From Dyadobacter chenhuakuii (lineage in GTDB: Bacteria; Bacteroidota; Bacteroidia; Cytophagales; Spirosomataceae), in assembly GCF_023821985.2 (NCBI RefSeq), contig NZ_CP098805.1, positions 1,302,001-1,366,000 on the forward strand: 64,000 nucleotides of DNA. Reading direction: 5' to 3'. Made by a program: the position numbers and the translations under genes. This document shows, piece by piece, positions 9,168-17,700 of this stretch. Position 1 is the first letter of the stretch. The number at the start of each line of letters is the position of its first letter. The notes beneath the pieces were generated by a model, which was not told the DNA's origin, did not search any database, and saw nothing but the letters and a program-made list of their open reading frames with translations.

Positions 9168-10157
9168 TTATTGAGCCGGTTCAGTTCTGTGGGCCAGTTT
9201 CATTTTTTTTATGTTCTTCTTCTGACTTTTAAGGCCTTGCAGCGGGTGGTAATGGTTGCTGTTGCTCACATAATATCCCGTTCCGTCATACGTGCGTTTG
9301 TCTGGGTGCGCCTTACATTCAGGTGAGCATGCACCCTCCATTTCTTCACCGCATTTGTGACAAACCGGCACGTGCGTGTTACATTCTGCATTGGCGCAGT
9401 TGATCATGCGGTCGCAAGGTTCGTCGCAGATGTAGCAGCGGGAGATAACAGTTGGGTTGACTTTGTTAACCTCAACGGCAATGCGGTTGTCAAAAACATA
9501 GCATTTACCATCAAAATTTTCCCCGCCTTCTTCCAGCCCGTAACGGATAATGCCGCCATGTAACTGATATACGTCCTGAAAACCCTGTTCGAGCAGGTAA
9601 GCACTTGCTTTCTCGCATTTAATGCCGCCCGTGCAATAGGTTACGATCTTCTTATCTTTCAAATGTTCGATCTCGTGAATGTGATCGGGCAGCTCGCGGA
9701 GGTTATGCATATCAAAGGTGATCGCACCCTTGAATTTGCCCAATTCATGCTCATAATCCGAGCGCATATCCACAAGCACCACATTCGGATCATTAAGGAT
9801 TTCCTTAAATTCAGACGGCTCCAAATGCTTACCCGTGCGGACCAGCGGATCAACACCCAGATCGGAATTGACAATTTCGTCTTTCACGCGAACATGCAAT
9901 TTTTGAAAAGCCACTCTATCATGCTCTTCCACCTTAAACTGCACATCCTTAAACCGGCTGTCGGAACGCACGTAATTCATATATGCCTCACAGTCTTCCG
10001 GTGTGCCTGAAACGGTTCCGTTCAAACCTTCCGGCGCAATGATGATCCTGCCCAGAAGATTGTGCTGCACGCAGAACAAATGATGCTCATCGCGATAGGT
10101 TTCCGTGTCTTCGATGGGCGCATAGAAATAATATAAAATTACCTTGAAAGGCTTCAT
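9168..10157 (-). CDS. trhO: tRNA uridine(34) hydroxylase, rhodanese family
   Basis: A 329-residue TrhO (YceA) homologue. The N-terminal acylphosphatase-like domain contains APEGLNGTVSG; the rhodanese domain has the active-site cysteine in VTYCTGGIKCEKAS. A C-terminal cysteine cluster (CYICDEPCDRMINC and later CHKCGEEMEGAC) looks zinc-binding. TrhO makes 5-hydroxyuridine at the wobble position of certain tRNAs using oxygen. ATG start at 10157; the upstream 200 bases are shared with the divergent deoxynucleoside kinase. Confidence 0.93.
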   Translation of the reverse strand: MKPFKVILYYFYAPIEDTETYRDEHHLFCVQHNLLGRIIIAPEGLNGTVSGTPEDCEAYMNYVRSDSRFKDVQFKVEEHDRVAFQKLHVRVKDEIVNSDLGVDPLVRTGKHLEPSEFKEILNDPNVVLVDMRSDYEHELGKFKGAITFDMHNLRELPDHIHEIEHLKDKKIVTYCTGGIKCEKASAYLLEQGFQDVYQLHGGIIRYGLEEGGENFDGKCYVFDNRIAVEVNKVNPTVISRCYICDEPCDRMINCANAECNTHVPVCHKCGEEMEGACSPECKAHPDKRTYDGTGYYVSNSNHYHPLQGLKSQKKNIKKMKLAHRTEPAQ

Positions 10158-10356
10158 TGTTGCATTAGTTGATGTATTCCAAAGAGGAAAGGGTTATGTC
10201 CACGCAGCGCTTTCCCCCAAATCAGCTGCAAATATACGAAGAAACGCACTTTAACGAAAATGCGCGAATTGGACTTTTGCACGAAGCAAACTATTGAAAT
10301 GATTTCTATATTTTTACCGAAACCAACGCATTCCCAGGCATTATTCCGTTCACATT

Positions 10357-10971
10357 ATGCACATTGCAATCATCGGCAACATCGGCGCAGGCAAGACGAC
10401 ATTAACCCAGATGCTGGGCGAATATTTCAAATGGGACGTGATGTACGAAGCCGTAGAAGGCAATCCCTATCTCGCTGATTTTTACCAGGATATGGATCGC
10501 TGGGCATTTAACCTGCAAATTTTTTTCCTCAATAACCGCTTCGCACAGGTCCAGAAAATACGGGAAACCACTTACTCGACCATTATCCAGGACAGGACCA
10601 TTTACGAGGATGCATTTATTTTTGCAAGAAATCTGCATGAGTCCGGCGTGATGACCGAGCGGGATTACCAGACTTATCTTTTGCTTTTTGAATCCATTAT
10701 CCGGACTGTTTCGCAACCGGATCTGTTGATTTACCTCAAAGCAGACATTCCCAAGCTGGTTTCGCAGATCAAAAAGCGGGGCAGGGACTTCGAAGCCGAC
10801 ATTTCAACCGATTACCTGACAGCACTTAACCATTATTATGATGATTTTGTCAAAAATTACGATCATGGCAAAATCATCGAAATTGATGTGAACCAAATGG
10901 ACTTTGCTTCGAATCCGGACGATTTCAACTACATCGTTTCCAGGTTAAACAAAGAGTTGTTCTACATCTGA
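10357..10971 (+). CDS. Deoxynucleoside kinase
   Basis: A 204-residue deoxyadenosine/deoxyguanosine kinase-type protein. The P-loop GNIGAGKTT lies at residues 7-15, DRTIYEDAFIFA matches the catalytic DRS/DRT region, and KKRGRDFEA is the lid with arginines. It phosphorylates deoxynucleosides to monophosphates for salvage. Length and motifs fit the bacterial dNK family. It stands alone, divergent from trhO. Confidence 0.92.
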   Translation: MHIAIIGNIGAGKTTLTQMLGEYFKWDVMYEAVEGNPYLADFYQDMDRWAFNLQIFFLNNRFAQVQKIRETTYSTIIQDRTIYEDAFIFARNLHESGVMTERDYQTYLLLFESIIRTVSQPDLLIYLKADIPKLVSQIKKRGRDFEADISTDYLTALNHYYDDFVKNYDHGKIIEIDVNQMDFASNPDDFNYIVSRLNKELFYI

Positions 10972-10996
10972 AAATCATGTCATTAATTAATGCTGA

Positions 10997-11461
10997 TTAA
11001 AGCACGCACGCTAATGCCTTGTTGAGGATCTGATTGCTTTTGGGGCTGAATGTATAAATCTTGCGCTCCTCGGGAAGGATGATTTCAATCTTGGATGTGC
11101 CTTTCATTTTCTCCAGTTCTTGCGGCGTAACCGGCGAGGAAAGCATAAATGACTTGTTCCAGAAATTACGGTCGGAAGTGGTTGTAAAAAGTGAAAAAGT
11201 GCCACTCTTGGTTGTAAACCTTATTTCCGTGAACATTTGCACGTGAAAAATGAGCTCTACTTCTTCATTGTGATAGGTAAAAATCTTCTCTTCTCCAGTG
11301 CGCGACAAGCTCAGATATTCCTTTTTATCCACCAGCTGAACAACTTGATAATATTCCGTTTTGTTCGTGGATCGGCTCACTTTGGTCAGGCACTGAGCGT
11401 AGCAGACAGACTGGGAAGCAAAAACCAGCCCAATAACGCCAAGCAGCGCAATCACCTTCAT
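10997..11461 (-). CDS. Hypothetical exported protein
   Basis: About 154 residues with a clear Sec signal peptide (MKVIALLGVIGLVFASQSV, cleavage probably after CYA). The reading frame extends to a TTG at 11479, but the ATG at 11461 places the signal peptide at the very start and is preferred. The mature part is beta-rich with no motif I recognise; two cysteines, one near each end, could pair. It lies between the deoxynucleoside kinase (convergent) and tRNA-Leu. Confidence 0.65.
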   Translation of the reverse strand: MKVIALLGVIGLVFASQSVCYAQCLTKVSRSTNKTEYYQVVQLVDKKEYLSLSRTGEEKIFTYHNEEVELIFHVQMFTEIRFTTKSGTFSLFTTTSDRNFWNKSFMLSSPVTPQELEKMKGTSKIEIILPEERKIYTFSPKSNQILNKALACVL

Positions 11462-11550
11462 GTGGTAGTAGTCCTTCAAACTATTAAGAAAAATCAGGGG
11501 TCGTCCAATTGATAGTAAATATATGCTAATTTTTTAAAAAGGAATGGCAT

Positions 11551-11582
11551 AAAAAAACCTGCGCCGGAATGCAGCGCAGGTT
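11551..11582 (-). terminator. Intrinsic terminator of tRNA-Leu
   Basis: On the minus strand a 9-bp stem (AACCTGCGC pairing with GCGCAGGTT) with a 9-base loop is followed by a run of seven T. It begins within a few bases of the tRNA-Leu 3' end. Confidence 0.9.
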
Positions 11583-11583
11583 G

Positions 11584-11665
11584 TGACCAGGAGGAGAGTC
11601 GAACTCCCATACCCGAAGGCACTACCCCCTCAAAGTAGCGTGTCTACCAATTTCACCACCTGGCC
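11584..11665 (-). tRNA. tRNA-Leu (anticodon GAG)
   Basis: An 82-base cloverleaf on the minus strand. The acceptor stem pairs GGCCAGG with CCTGGTC; the anticodon stem CTACT/GGTAG encloses the loop TTGAGGG with anticodon GAG. A long variable arm typical of tRNA-Leu (stem around TGCCTTCGGGTA) and the T loop GTTCGAC are visible. CCA is not encoded. Confidence 0.95.
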
Positions 11666-11675
11666 GAGGATTTTG

Positions 11676-11705
11676 CAAAAGTACTATTTAAATAATATGC
11701 CGCAA
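11676..11705 (-). promoter_or_regulatory. Promoter of tRNA-Leu
   Basis: On the minus strand TTG (11705-11703), 19 bases, then TACTTTTG (11683-11676) matches the Bacteroidota -33/-7 consensus TTG...TAnnTTTG. The -7 box ends about 10 bases before the tRNA 5' end. Confidence 0.8.
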
Positions 11706-11772
11706 GGCTCCGGGAATGTTTTTTGAGTGTTTTTTATGGAGACATTCGTCGATCAATGTGGAGGTTGTTCTA

Positions 11773-11801
11773 TTGTAATGAGAATGAGGATGCTAACTTT
11801 G
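11773..11801 (+). promoter_or_regulatory. Promoter of the DUF1772 gene
   Basis: TTG at 11773, 18 bases, then TAACTTTG at 11794-11801, matching the Bacteroidota promoter consensus. The start codon follows 46 bases later. Confidence 0.7.
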
Positions 11802-11847
11802 CCCATCTTTAAAAAATGATGACCACATCTTGCTATTTCATTAACAC

Positions 11848-12342
11848 ATGAACTTCATTTACTTCCCTAGCCTGGTTATTTCTGCGTTATTGACGGGGTT
11901 ATCTGCTGGTTTATTCTATTCCTATTCCTGCTCGGTCAATTTAGGCTTGGATAAATTGCCTGATGCGGAATATTTGCGTGCAATGCAGCAGATTAACAAA
12001 GCGATCCTGAATCCTGCATTTTTCGCTTCGTTCATGGGTTCAGTTCTGGTGCTTATCCTGGCGAGCTGGCTTAGCTACTCCTTGCAACATGCTTTTCAAG
12101 TCAAAATGCTGTTAACCGCAACTGGCATTTACATCGTAGGCGTTTTAGGAATTACTATTTTCGGAAATGTGCCACTGAACGACGCACTGGCTAACTTTGA
12201 TATTAGTACAGCAACTAGTGGCGAGATTGCCAGACACCGCATATTGTTCGAACAGCCATGGAATAATCGTCATACCGTCCGCACTTTCTGCGCATTTGCA
12301 GCCTTTGTATTTACATTGATTTCTTTTTATAAGGCAAACTAG
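11848..12342 (+). CDS. DUF1772 (anthrone oxygenase-like) membrane protein
   Basis: A 164-residue protein with four hydrophobic segments (about 5-27, 58-78, 83-105, 140-160). The pattern of FYSYSCSVNLGL near the start, NKAILNP in the middle, FGNVPLNDAL, and the late EQPWNNRHTVRTFC fits DUF1772, a family that includes fungal anthrone oxygenases. Bacterial members have no proven role. It is monocistronic with its own promoter and ends inside an inverted repeat. Confidence 0.8.
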   Translation: MNFIYFPSLVISALLTGLSAGLFYSYSCSVNLGLDKLPDAEYLRAMQQINKAILNPAFFASFMGSVLVLILASWLSYSLQHAFQVKMLLTATGIYIVGVLGITIFGNVPLNDALANFDISTATSGEIARHRILFEQPWNNRHTVRTFCAFAAFVFTLISFYKAN

Positions 12343-12364
12343 AAAGGAATGTTCCTTTCTAGTT
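12337..12364. terminator. Inverted repeat at the end of the DUF1772 gene
   Basis: A 13-bp perfect stem (aactagaaaggaa pairing with ttcctttctagtt) with a 2-base centre overlaps the stop codon. No long T-run follows. It sits between convergent genes and could work from both sides. Confidence 0.6.
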
Positions 12365-12383
12365 TATAGACAAATGCAGCGCA

Positions 12384-12770
12384 TCAAAAGGCATGCGTGC
12401 CGTGTTGCTGGGCTTGAAGTTTGTGATAAGTGTAATATGACACCATGAGAACGGCTAGTACGATCAGCGGGAATATGGAGTTGAAGCCGAATCCGTCTAC
12501 GACGGTGATGCTAATGCTTGCACAGAGGAAGTCGAAGACGAAGCCGGCGTAAGCCCATTCTTTTAGGCGCGGCGGAACTTGCGGCAGCATTAATGCTATT
12601 GTGCCGGCAATTTTGAAGGCTGTGATCATCGGGCCAAAATAATCCGGGTAACCCAGATGCCGGATTCCTTCGCGGGCCATTTCAGTATGGGAAGTGAGCG
12701 CGGGCATGACGCCTTCAAACAAAAAGATCAATGTTGTTGAAATCCAAAAAATAATGCGGGTCGTTTTCAT
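12384..12770 (-). CDS. DoxX-like membrane protein
   Basis: A 128-residue, four-helix DoxX-family protein (GIRHLGYPDYFGPMITAFKI is a characteristic loop; KEWAYAGFVFDF starts the third helix). The family is linked to redox or thiol homeostasis, but these short Bacteroidota members have no tested function. It is downstream of the ECF sigma gene on the same strand, separated by a 190-base region that contains a short tandem repeat. A paralogue lies at 32534-32914. Confidence 0.82.
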   Translation of the reverse strand: MKTTRIIFWISTTLIFLFEGVMPALTSHTEMAREGIRHLGYPDYFGPMITAFKIAGTIALMLPQVPPRLKEWAYAGFVFDFLCASISITVVDGFGFNSIFPLIVLAVLMVSYYTYHKLQAQQHGTHAF

Positions 12771-12870
12771 GACAGTAAATGTTTGATGATTGAGTTTGTT
12801 TTTGTTGATACAAATCTACCGCACATCCAGCCGACGGACGCAGTGTAAATACGACGAATTAGAGGGTACA

Positions 12871-12946
12871 ATGCGACAATTCGATTGCGCAATTCGATTG
12901 CTGCAATTCCATTGAGGCAATTCGATTGCGCAATTCCACTGGGCAA
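12871..12946. repeat. Short imperfect tandem repeat, CAATTCGATT-like units
   Basis: About five head-to-tail units of 13-15 bases containing CAATTCgATTG or CAATTCcAtTG. The array lies in the gap between the sigma-factor stop and the DoxX start. It is not a CRISPR: units are contiguous with no spacers. Confidence 0.75.
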
Positions 12947-12961
12947 TCAAGGACTCTTCGC

Positions 12962-14188
12962 TTAATCAACCAGCTTTTTGCGGATTGCTTCTTTGTCGCT
13001 TTCTGTTTTTGCAAGGGACAATGCGGTTTGCCAGTGCATCATTGCTTTGTGATCATCCAGACCCGTATAAAGCGTTCCCAGCAGGGCAAAATAGAAGTGG
13101 TTTTCAGGCATCTGCAATTTTTCTGCTTCTGCGATTGCGGCCGCTTTTCCCCTGACTTTTGCAACAGCGTAGGTGCGGTTGAGCGCCGTGACAGGGGAGT
13201 ACTCGCGCTGTAATAACTGATTGTATAGATGCAAAATCCCGTCCCACTTTTCACGGCTGTCTGCCTGTTGCGTATGCCATGCAGCGATGCCGGCTTCCAG
13301 GTGATATTTGGACAAATCATTTCCTTTTCCGGCCATTTTAAGGAAATAAGCACCCTTACTGATCAGGTCTGTGTTCCAAAGGTTTGAATCCTGATCGTCA
13401 TAAAGAATCAGGGAACCGTTGTCATTCATTCTCGCATCGAAGCGCGAAGCATGAAAACACATCAGCGCCAGCAGTGCATTTACTTTCGGTTTGTTGGTTT
13501 CGGGATGCTCGATCAGCATGGTGCACAGGCGGATTGCTTCAAGACACAAGTCCTTTCTTAATGTATTGTTTTGATTAACTGAATAGTAACCTTCATTAAA
13601 TAACAGGTAAACGGTTTTCAAAACCGGTTCCAGCCTGGCTTCAATTTCCGGTAAAGGCGGCATTTCGATAGCCACTTTAGCTTCGCGCAACTTTTCCTTT
13701 GCCCTGAAAATGCGTTTGCTGATGACTTCTTTATTTGTCATGAAAGCGCTCGCTATTTCGTCGATTCCAAACCCGCAAAGAATGCGGAGCGAGAGGCAGA
13801 TCTGCGATTCGTGGGAGATGGAAGGATGACAAACCGCAAACATCATTTGCAGCTGGCTGTCTGTAATGTTTTGAAATGAAAGGTCTATGTCGGCGCTGTC
13901 CGATTGTTGCGCGGTCTTTTGCAGTTCCGGCGCGATCTTGTCCCGGAAAATGGACTCCCGATGGAGGTGGTTTTTGGCTTTGTTCTTAGCGGTGTTATAA
14001 AGCCATCCCGCCGGATTAGGCGGGAGGCCTTCTATGCCCCAGGCTTGCATGGCTGCCTGGAACGTTTCACTCGCAATGTCTTCGGCCACCTCAATCTCCC
14101 GAAACCCGAAATGCCGGCAAAGCACGGATACGATTTTCCGGTATTCGGTCCTGAACAAATGTGGGATGACGGGTCCGTGGTCGGGCAT
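12962..14188 (-). CDS. ECF RNA polymerase sigma factor with C-terminal TPR region (ECF42-like)
   Basis: About 408 residues from the preferred ATG at 14188 (MPDHGPVIPHLFRTEYRKI); the open frame extends 45 residues further upstream but that part overlaps the preceding gene and looks non-coding. Region 2 (AEDIASETFQAAMQAWG, GWLYNTAKNKAKNHL) and region 4 (LRILCGFGIDEIASAF, SKRIFRAKEKLRE) are followed by a 200-residue helical part with repeat-like helices. This architecture with a DGPF/YCII partner is that of the ECF42 sigma group, in which the TPR part, not a separate anti-sigma factor, is thought to control activity. The partner gene ends four bases upstream. Confidence 0.88.
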   Translation of the reverse strand: MPDHGPVIPHLFRTEYRKIVSVLCRHFGFREIEVAEDIASETFQAAMQAWGIEGLPPNPAGWLYNTAKNKAKNHLHRESIFRDKIAPELQKTAQQSDSADIDLSFQNITDSQLQMMFAVCHPSISHESQICLSLRILCGFGIDEIASAFMTNKEVISKRIFRAKEKLREAKVAIEMPPLPEIEARLEPVLKTVYLLFNEGYYSVNQNNTLRKDLCLEAIRLCTMLIEHPETNKPKVNALLALMCFHASRFDARMNDNGSLILYDDQDSNLWNTDLISKGAYFLKMAGKGNDLSKYHLEAGIAAWHTQQADSREKWDGILHLYNQLLQREYSPVTALNRTYAVAKVRGKAAAIAEAEKLQMPENHFYFALLGTLYTGLDDHKAMMHWQTALSLAKTESDKEAIRKKLVD

Positions 14189-14192
14189 TGTT

Positions 14193-14546
14193 TTAGCTTT
14201 CGTGCACAGAAATGATTTTCCGGACTTCAACACTATTGCCTTCACCATGCAGGATCGGGCAGGCTTGTGCCATTTCAACGGCCTCGTCGAGGCTGGCTGC
14301 TTTAATGATGATGAAGCCCGCAACCGATTCTTTTATTTCGACAAACGGCCCGTCCGTCATTACATTGTTTGGTTTAAGCACCTTCCCTTCGACAGCTAAG
14401 CCCTTTCCGCCGCTGAATTTGTTCTGGGCTGCAATGCCGCCAACCCAGTCATGATATTGCTTCATGTAGCCTTCCATTTGTTCGGGCGAGGGCTGCGCTT
14501 CCTTGGTCAACAAATCCAACCGCATAATTACAATGTACTCTTCCAT
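14193..14546 (-). CDS. DGPF/YCII-domain protein, partner of the ECF sigma factor
   Basis: A 117-residue YCII-related protein with the diagnostic DGPF motif in NVMTDGPFVEIKE (about 61-73). The fold is a small ferredoxin-like alpha/beta domain; no enzyme activity is established. Genes of this type are the usual neighbours and presumed targets of ECF42 sigma factors, and here the sigma gene follows after four bases, so this is the first gene of the operon. ATG at 14546. Confidence 0.9.
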   Translation of the reverse strand: MEEYIVIMRLDLLTKEAQPSPEQMEGYMKQYHDWVGGIAAQNKFSGGKGLAVEGKVLKPNNVMTDGPFVEIKESVAGFIIIKAASLDEAVEMAQACPILHGEGNSVEVRKIISVHES

Positions 14547-14653
14547 GTTGTTCTCAATTTATGGTTAATGATAAATAATTTACATCCCCATTACAAATGA
14601 GTATGGACGAACAGGACATTGCTGCAAGTATTTTTTTAATTATTTACCAAACA

Positions 14654-14688
14654 AAAAAGGGATGTGGCAGCGAGCCACATCCCTTTTT
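14654..14688. terminator. Bidirectional intrinsic terminator
   Basis: A 15-bp stem (AAAAAGGGATGTGGC and its complement) with a 5-base loop, flanked by A-run and T-run. It follows the stop of the giant secreted protein on the minus strand, where six T follow the stem. Confidence 0.9.
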
Positions 14689-14705
14689 CTCAAAATATTA
14701 AATTA

Positions 14706-17700
14706 CTAGCGAACCTTGAAGAACCGCATGTTCATTTCCTGATTGCCATAGTAGACTTTCAGGAAGTAATGACCTTCATTCAAGCCTGTTACATTCAGCG
14801 GCAAAGTATTTTTTCCTTCAACCACATCCTGCTCAGCCGAATTCAGTTTGATACCGCTGATGTTGTAAGTTTCAACTCTTCCTTTTCCGGCAGATTTTGA
14901 AATAAACTCAACATTAACAACGTCTCTAACCGGGTTAGGCGATACAAATGCTCCCGTAATAGCTTCATAACGAACTGTAACAATGCGACTGGATAGGAAT
15001 TTACCATCCCGGTCGACCATTTTCAGCTGGTAATAGTTATTGCCGTAAACCGGTGATTTATCAACGAATTTGTATTCTCCAACACGCTTGTCAGACAAAG
15101 GCAACTCGCCGATCACATTCGGAACCTTCACTTGGTTGTCGTAACGGATCACTTCAAAACCTTTACCATTTTGCTCGTCAGTCACATTCCATGAAAGCTC
15201 AACGCCTTCTTCCGCTGGTGCAGCAGCAAACCTGGCAATGTAGATCGGAAGCACTGCATCGATTTTGAATGCCATCGTCTGAACAGTTGATTTGCAGGAA
15301 CCGCCTTCAATTTGAAGCGTGTAGTCACCTCTTTCAAGCGCAGCGAAGCTGATCTGCGGACGGTCACTGGTCAGATTAACCCGTGCAGAACGCATTACCG
15401 TATTTCCTTGCATGATCTTCCAGTCGATGCTGGAAACATTGTTACCATGGAAGTTAAATATAAGGCCAGTCTCAGTTTGGTTGTAGACAGATTTCAAAAT
15501 CGGTCCGTACTCGCATGGTAGGCGGTTATCAACCGTGGTTACATTGAATGTGCTTGAACTAACCGTTGATACGCAATTGCCACCTTGAATTTCAAGTGAG
15601 TAAGAGCCTGCATTAAGCGCTGCAAAGGTGATCGCAGCAGAGTTGCTGGAAAGATTTCCAGTTGTTCCGTTTGCTACTATCGCTCCGCCTTGCTTGATCC
15701 GCCATGTAACAGATGAAACGCCTACACCATTAAAGTTAACCGTCAAACCGGTAGCTGAGACATTAGCAATGCCTGAGATCGTCGGGCCGCTTGCGCAATT
15801 TGTCGAGCCGATAGAGAATGTTTTCGAGCTAACAGTCGAAATACAGTCACCACCTTCAATTTCCAAAGTATAAGTTCCGCCGCCCAGTGCTGCAAAAGAG
15901 ATGTCAACCAGCGAGGAAGTCAAACCAGGAGTCTTACCATTGCGAACTACATCTGCACCGGATTTGATTCTCCAGGTAATGTTAGGAACGCCGTTACCGT
16001 CAAATTGGAAACGCAGGCCGGATGCCGAAATGTTGCTGATCGTGCCCAATGTAGGACCGCCTGGGCAAGTTCCTGCATTGATAGTAAAGTTTGAAGTGCT
16101 CACCGTAGATACGCAGTCACCACCTTGGATTTCGAGCGAATAAGTGCCTGCGCCTAGTGTAGCAAATGTTAACGCCGCAGAGTTTGAGGTTAAATTACCT
16201 GTTTTACCATTTCTGATCACATTACCGCTTTGCTTCACGCGCCATGTGATATTTGGAACACCTACACCATTGAAATCAACAGTCAAGCCAGATGCCGAAA
16301 CATTTCTAAGACCCGAAATTGAAGGCCCGCTAGCGCAGTTAGGTGTTGCAACCGTGAAGTTTGAAGTGCTAACCGTAGAAGTACAGTTGCCGCCTTCAAT
16401 TTCCAGAGAATAGTTACCCGCTGCAAGGCTGGCAAACGTGATAGCTGCTGAATTGGAGCTCAAAGTGCCCGTTTTTCCGCTTGCTACTACATTGCCGCTA
16501 AGCTTCACGCGCCATGTTACTGTAGAAACGCCCACGCCGTTGAAATTGAATGTCAAACTAGTAGCAGAAACGTTCGTGATGCCGGAGATCGATGGTCCGC
16601 TTGCGCAGTTGGTCGAGCCGATGGAGAATGTTTTAGAGCTGACAGTCGATACGCAGTCACCACCTTCAATTTCCAAAGTATAAGTTCCGCCGCCTAGTGT
16701 CGCGAATGAGATGTCAACGAGTGAGGAAGTCAGGCCAGGAGTCTTACCATTACGAACTACATCTGCACCGGATTTGATTCTCCATGTAATGTTAGGAACG
16801 CCGTTGCCGTCAAATTGGAAACGCAGACCAGATGCCGAAATGTTGCTGATCGTGCCCAATGTAGGACCGCCAGGGCAAGTTCCTGCATTGATAGTAAAGT
16901 TCGAAGAGCTTACCGAAGATATGCAGTTACCACCTTCAATTTCAAGAGAGTAAGTGCCTGCACCCAATGTGGCAAATGATAATGCAGCAGAATTTGAGGT
17001 TAAATTACCTGTTTTACCATTTCTGATAATGTTTCCGCTTTGCTTCACGCGCCATGTGATATTTGAAACGCCCACGGCATTAAAATCAACAGTCAGGCCA
17101 GATGCCGAAACATTCCTGAGACCTGAAATTGCCGGGCCGCTCGCGCAGTTTGGTATAGCAATCGTAAAGTTTGAAGCACTTACCGCAGAAGTACAGTTAC
17201 CACCTTCGATTTCCAGAGAGTAGTTACCCGCTGCAAGGCTTGCGAATGTGATAGCTGCTGAATTGGAGCTCAAAGTTCCCGTTTTTCCGTTAGCCACTGT
17301 GTTGCCGTTTAGCTTCACGCGCCATGTTACCGTAGAAACGCCCACACCGTTGAAATTGAATGTCAAACCAGTAGCAGAAACACCAGTGATGCCAGAGATC
17401 GATGGTCCGCTTGCGCAGTTTGTCGAGCCTACTGAGAACGTTCTAGAACTTACTGTTGAGATACAGTCACCGCCTTCAATTTCCAGAGTATAATTTCCGC
17501 CTGCAAGCGTTGCAAATGAAATGTCAACCAGTGAAGAAGTCAAGCCAGGCGTTTTGCCATTGCGAACCACATCCGCACCGGATTTGATTCTCCAGGTAAT
17601 GTTAGGAACGCCGTTACCATCAAATTGGAAGCGCAGACCAGATGCCGAAATGTTGCTGATCGTGCCCAATGTAGGACCGCCAGGGCAAGTGCCTGGGTTA

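Noticed and set aside
12871..12946. CRISPR or integron attC site
   Set aside because: Units are contiguous and imperfect with no spacers; no integrase or cassette genes nearby.
14189..14323. N-terminal 45 codons of the sigma-factor frame
   Set aside because: They overlap the DGPF gene and do not resemble sigma region 2; the ATG at 14188 gives a normal start.
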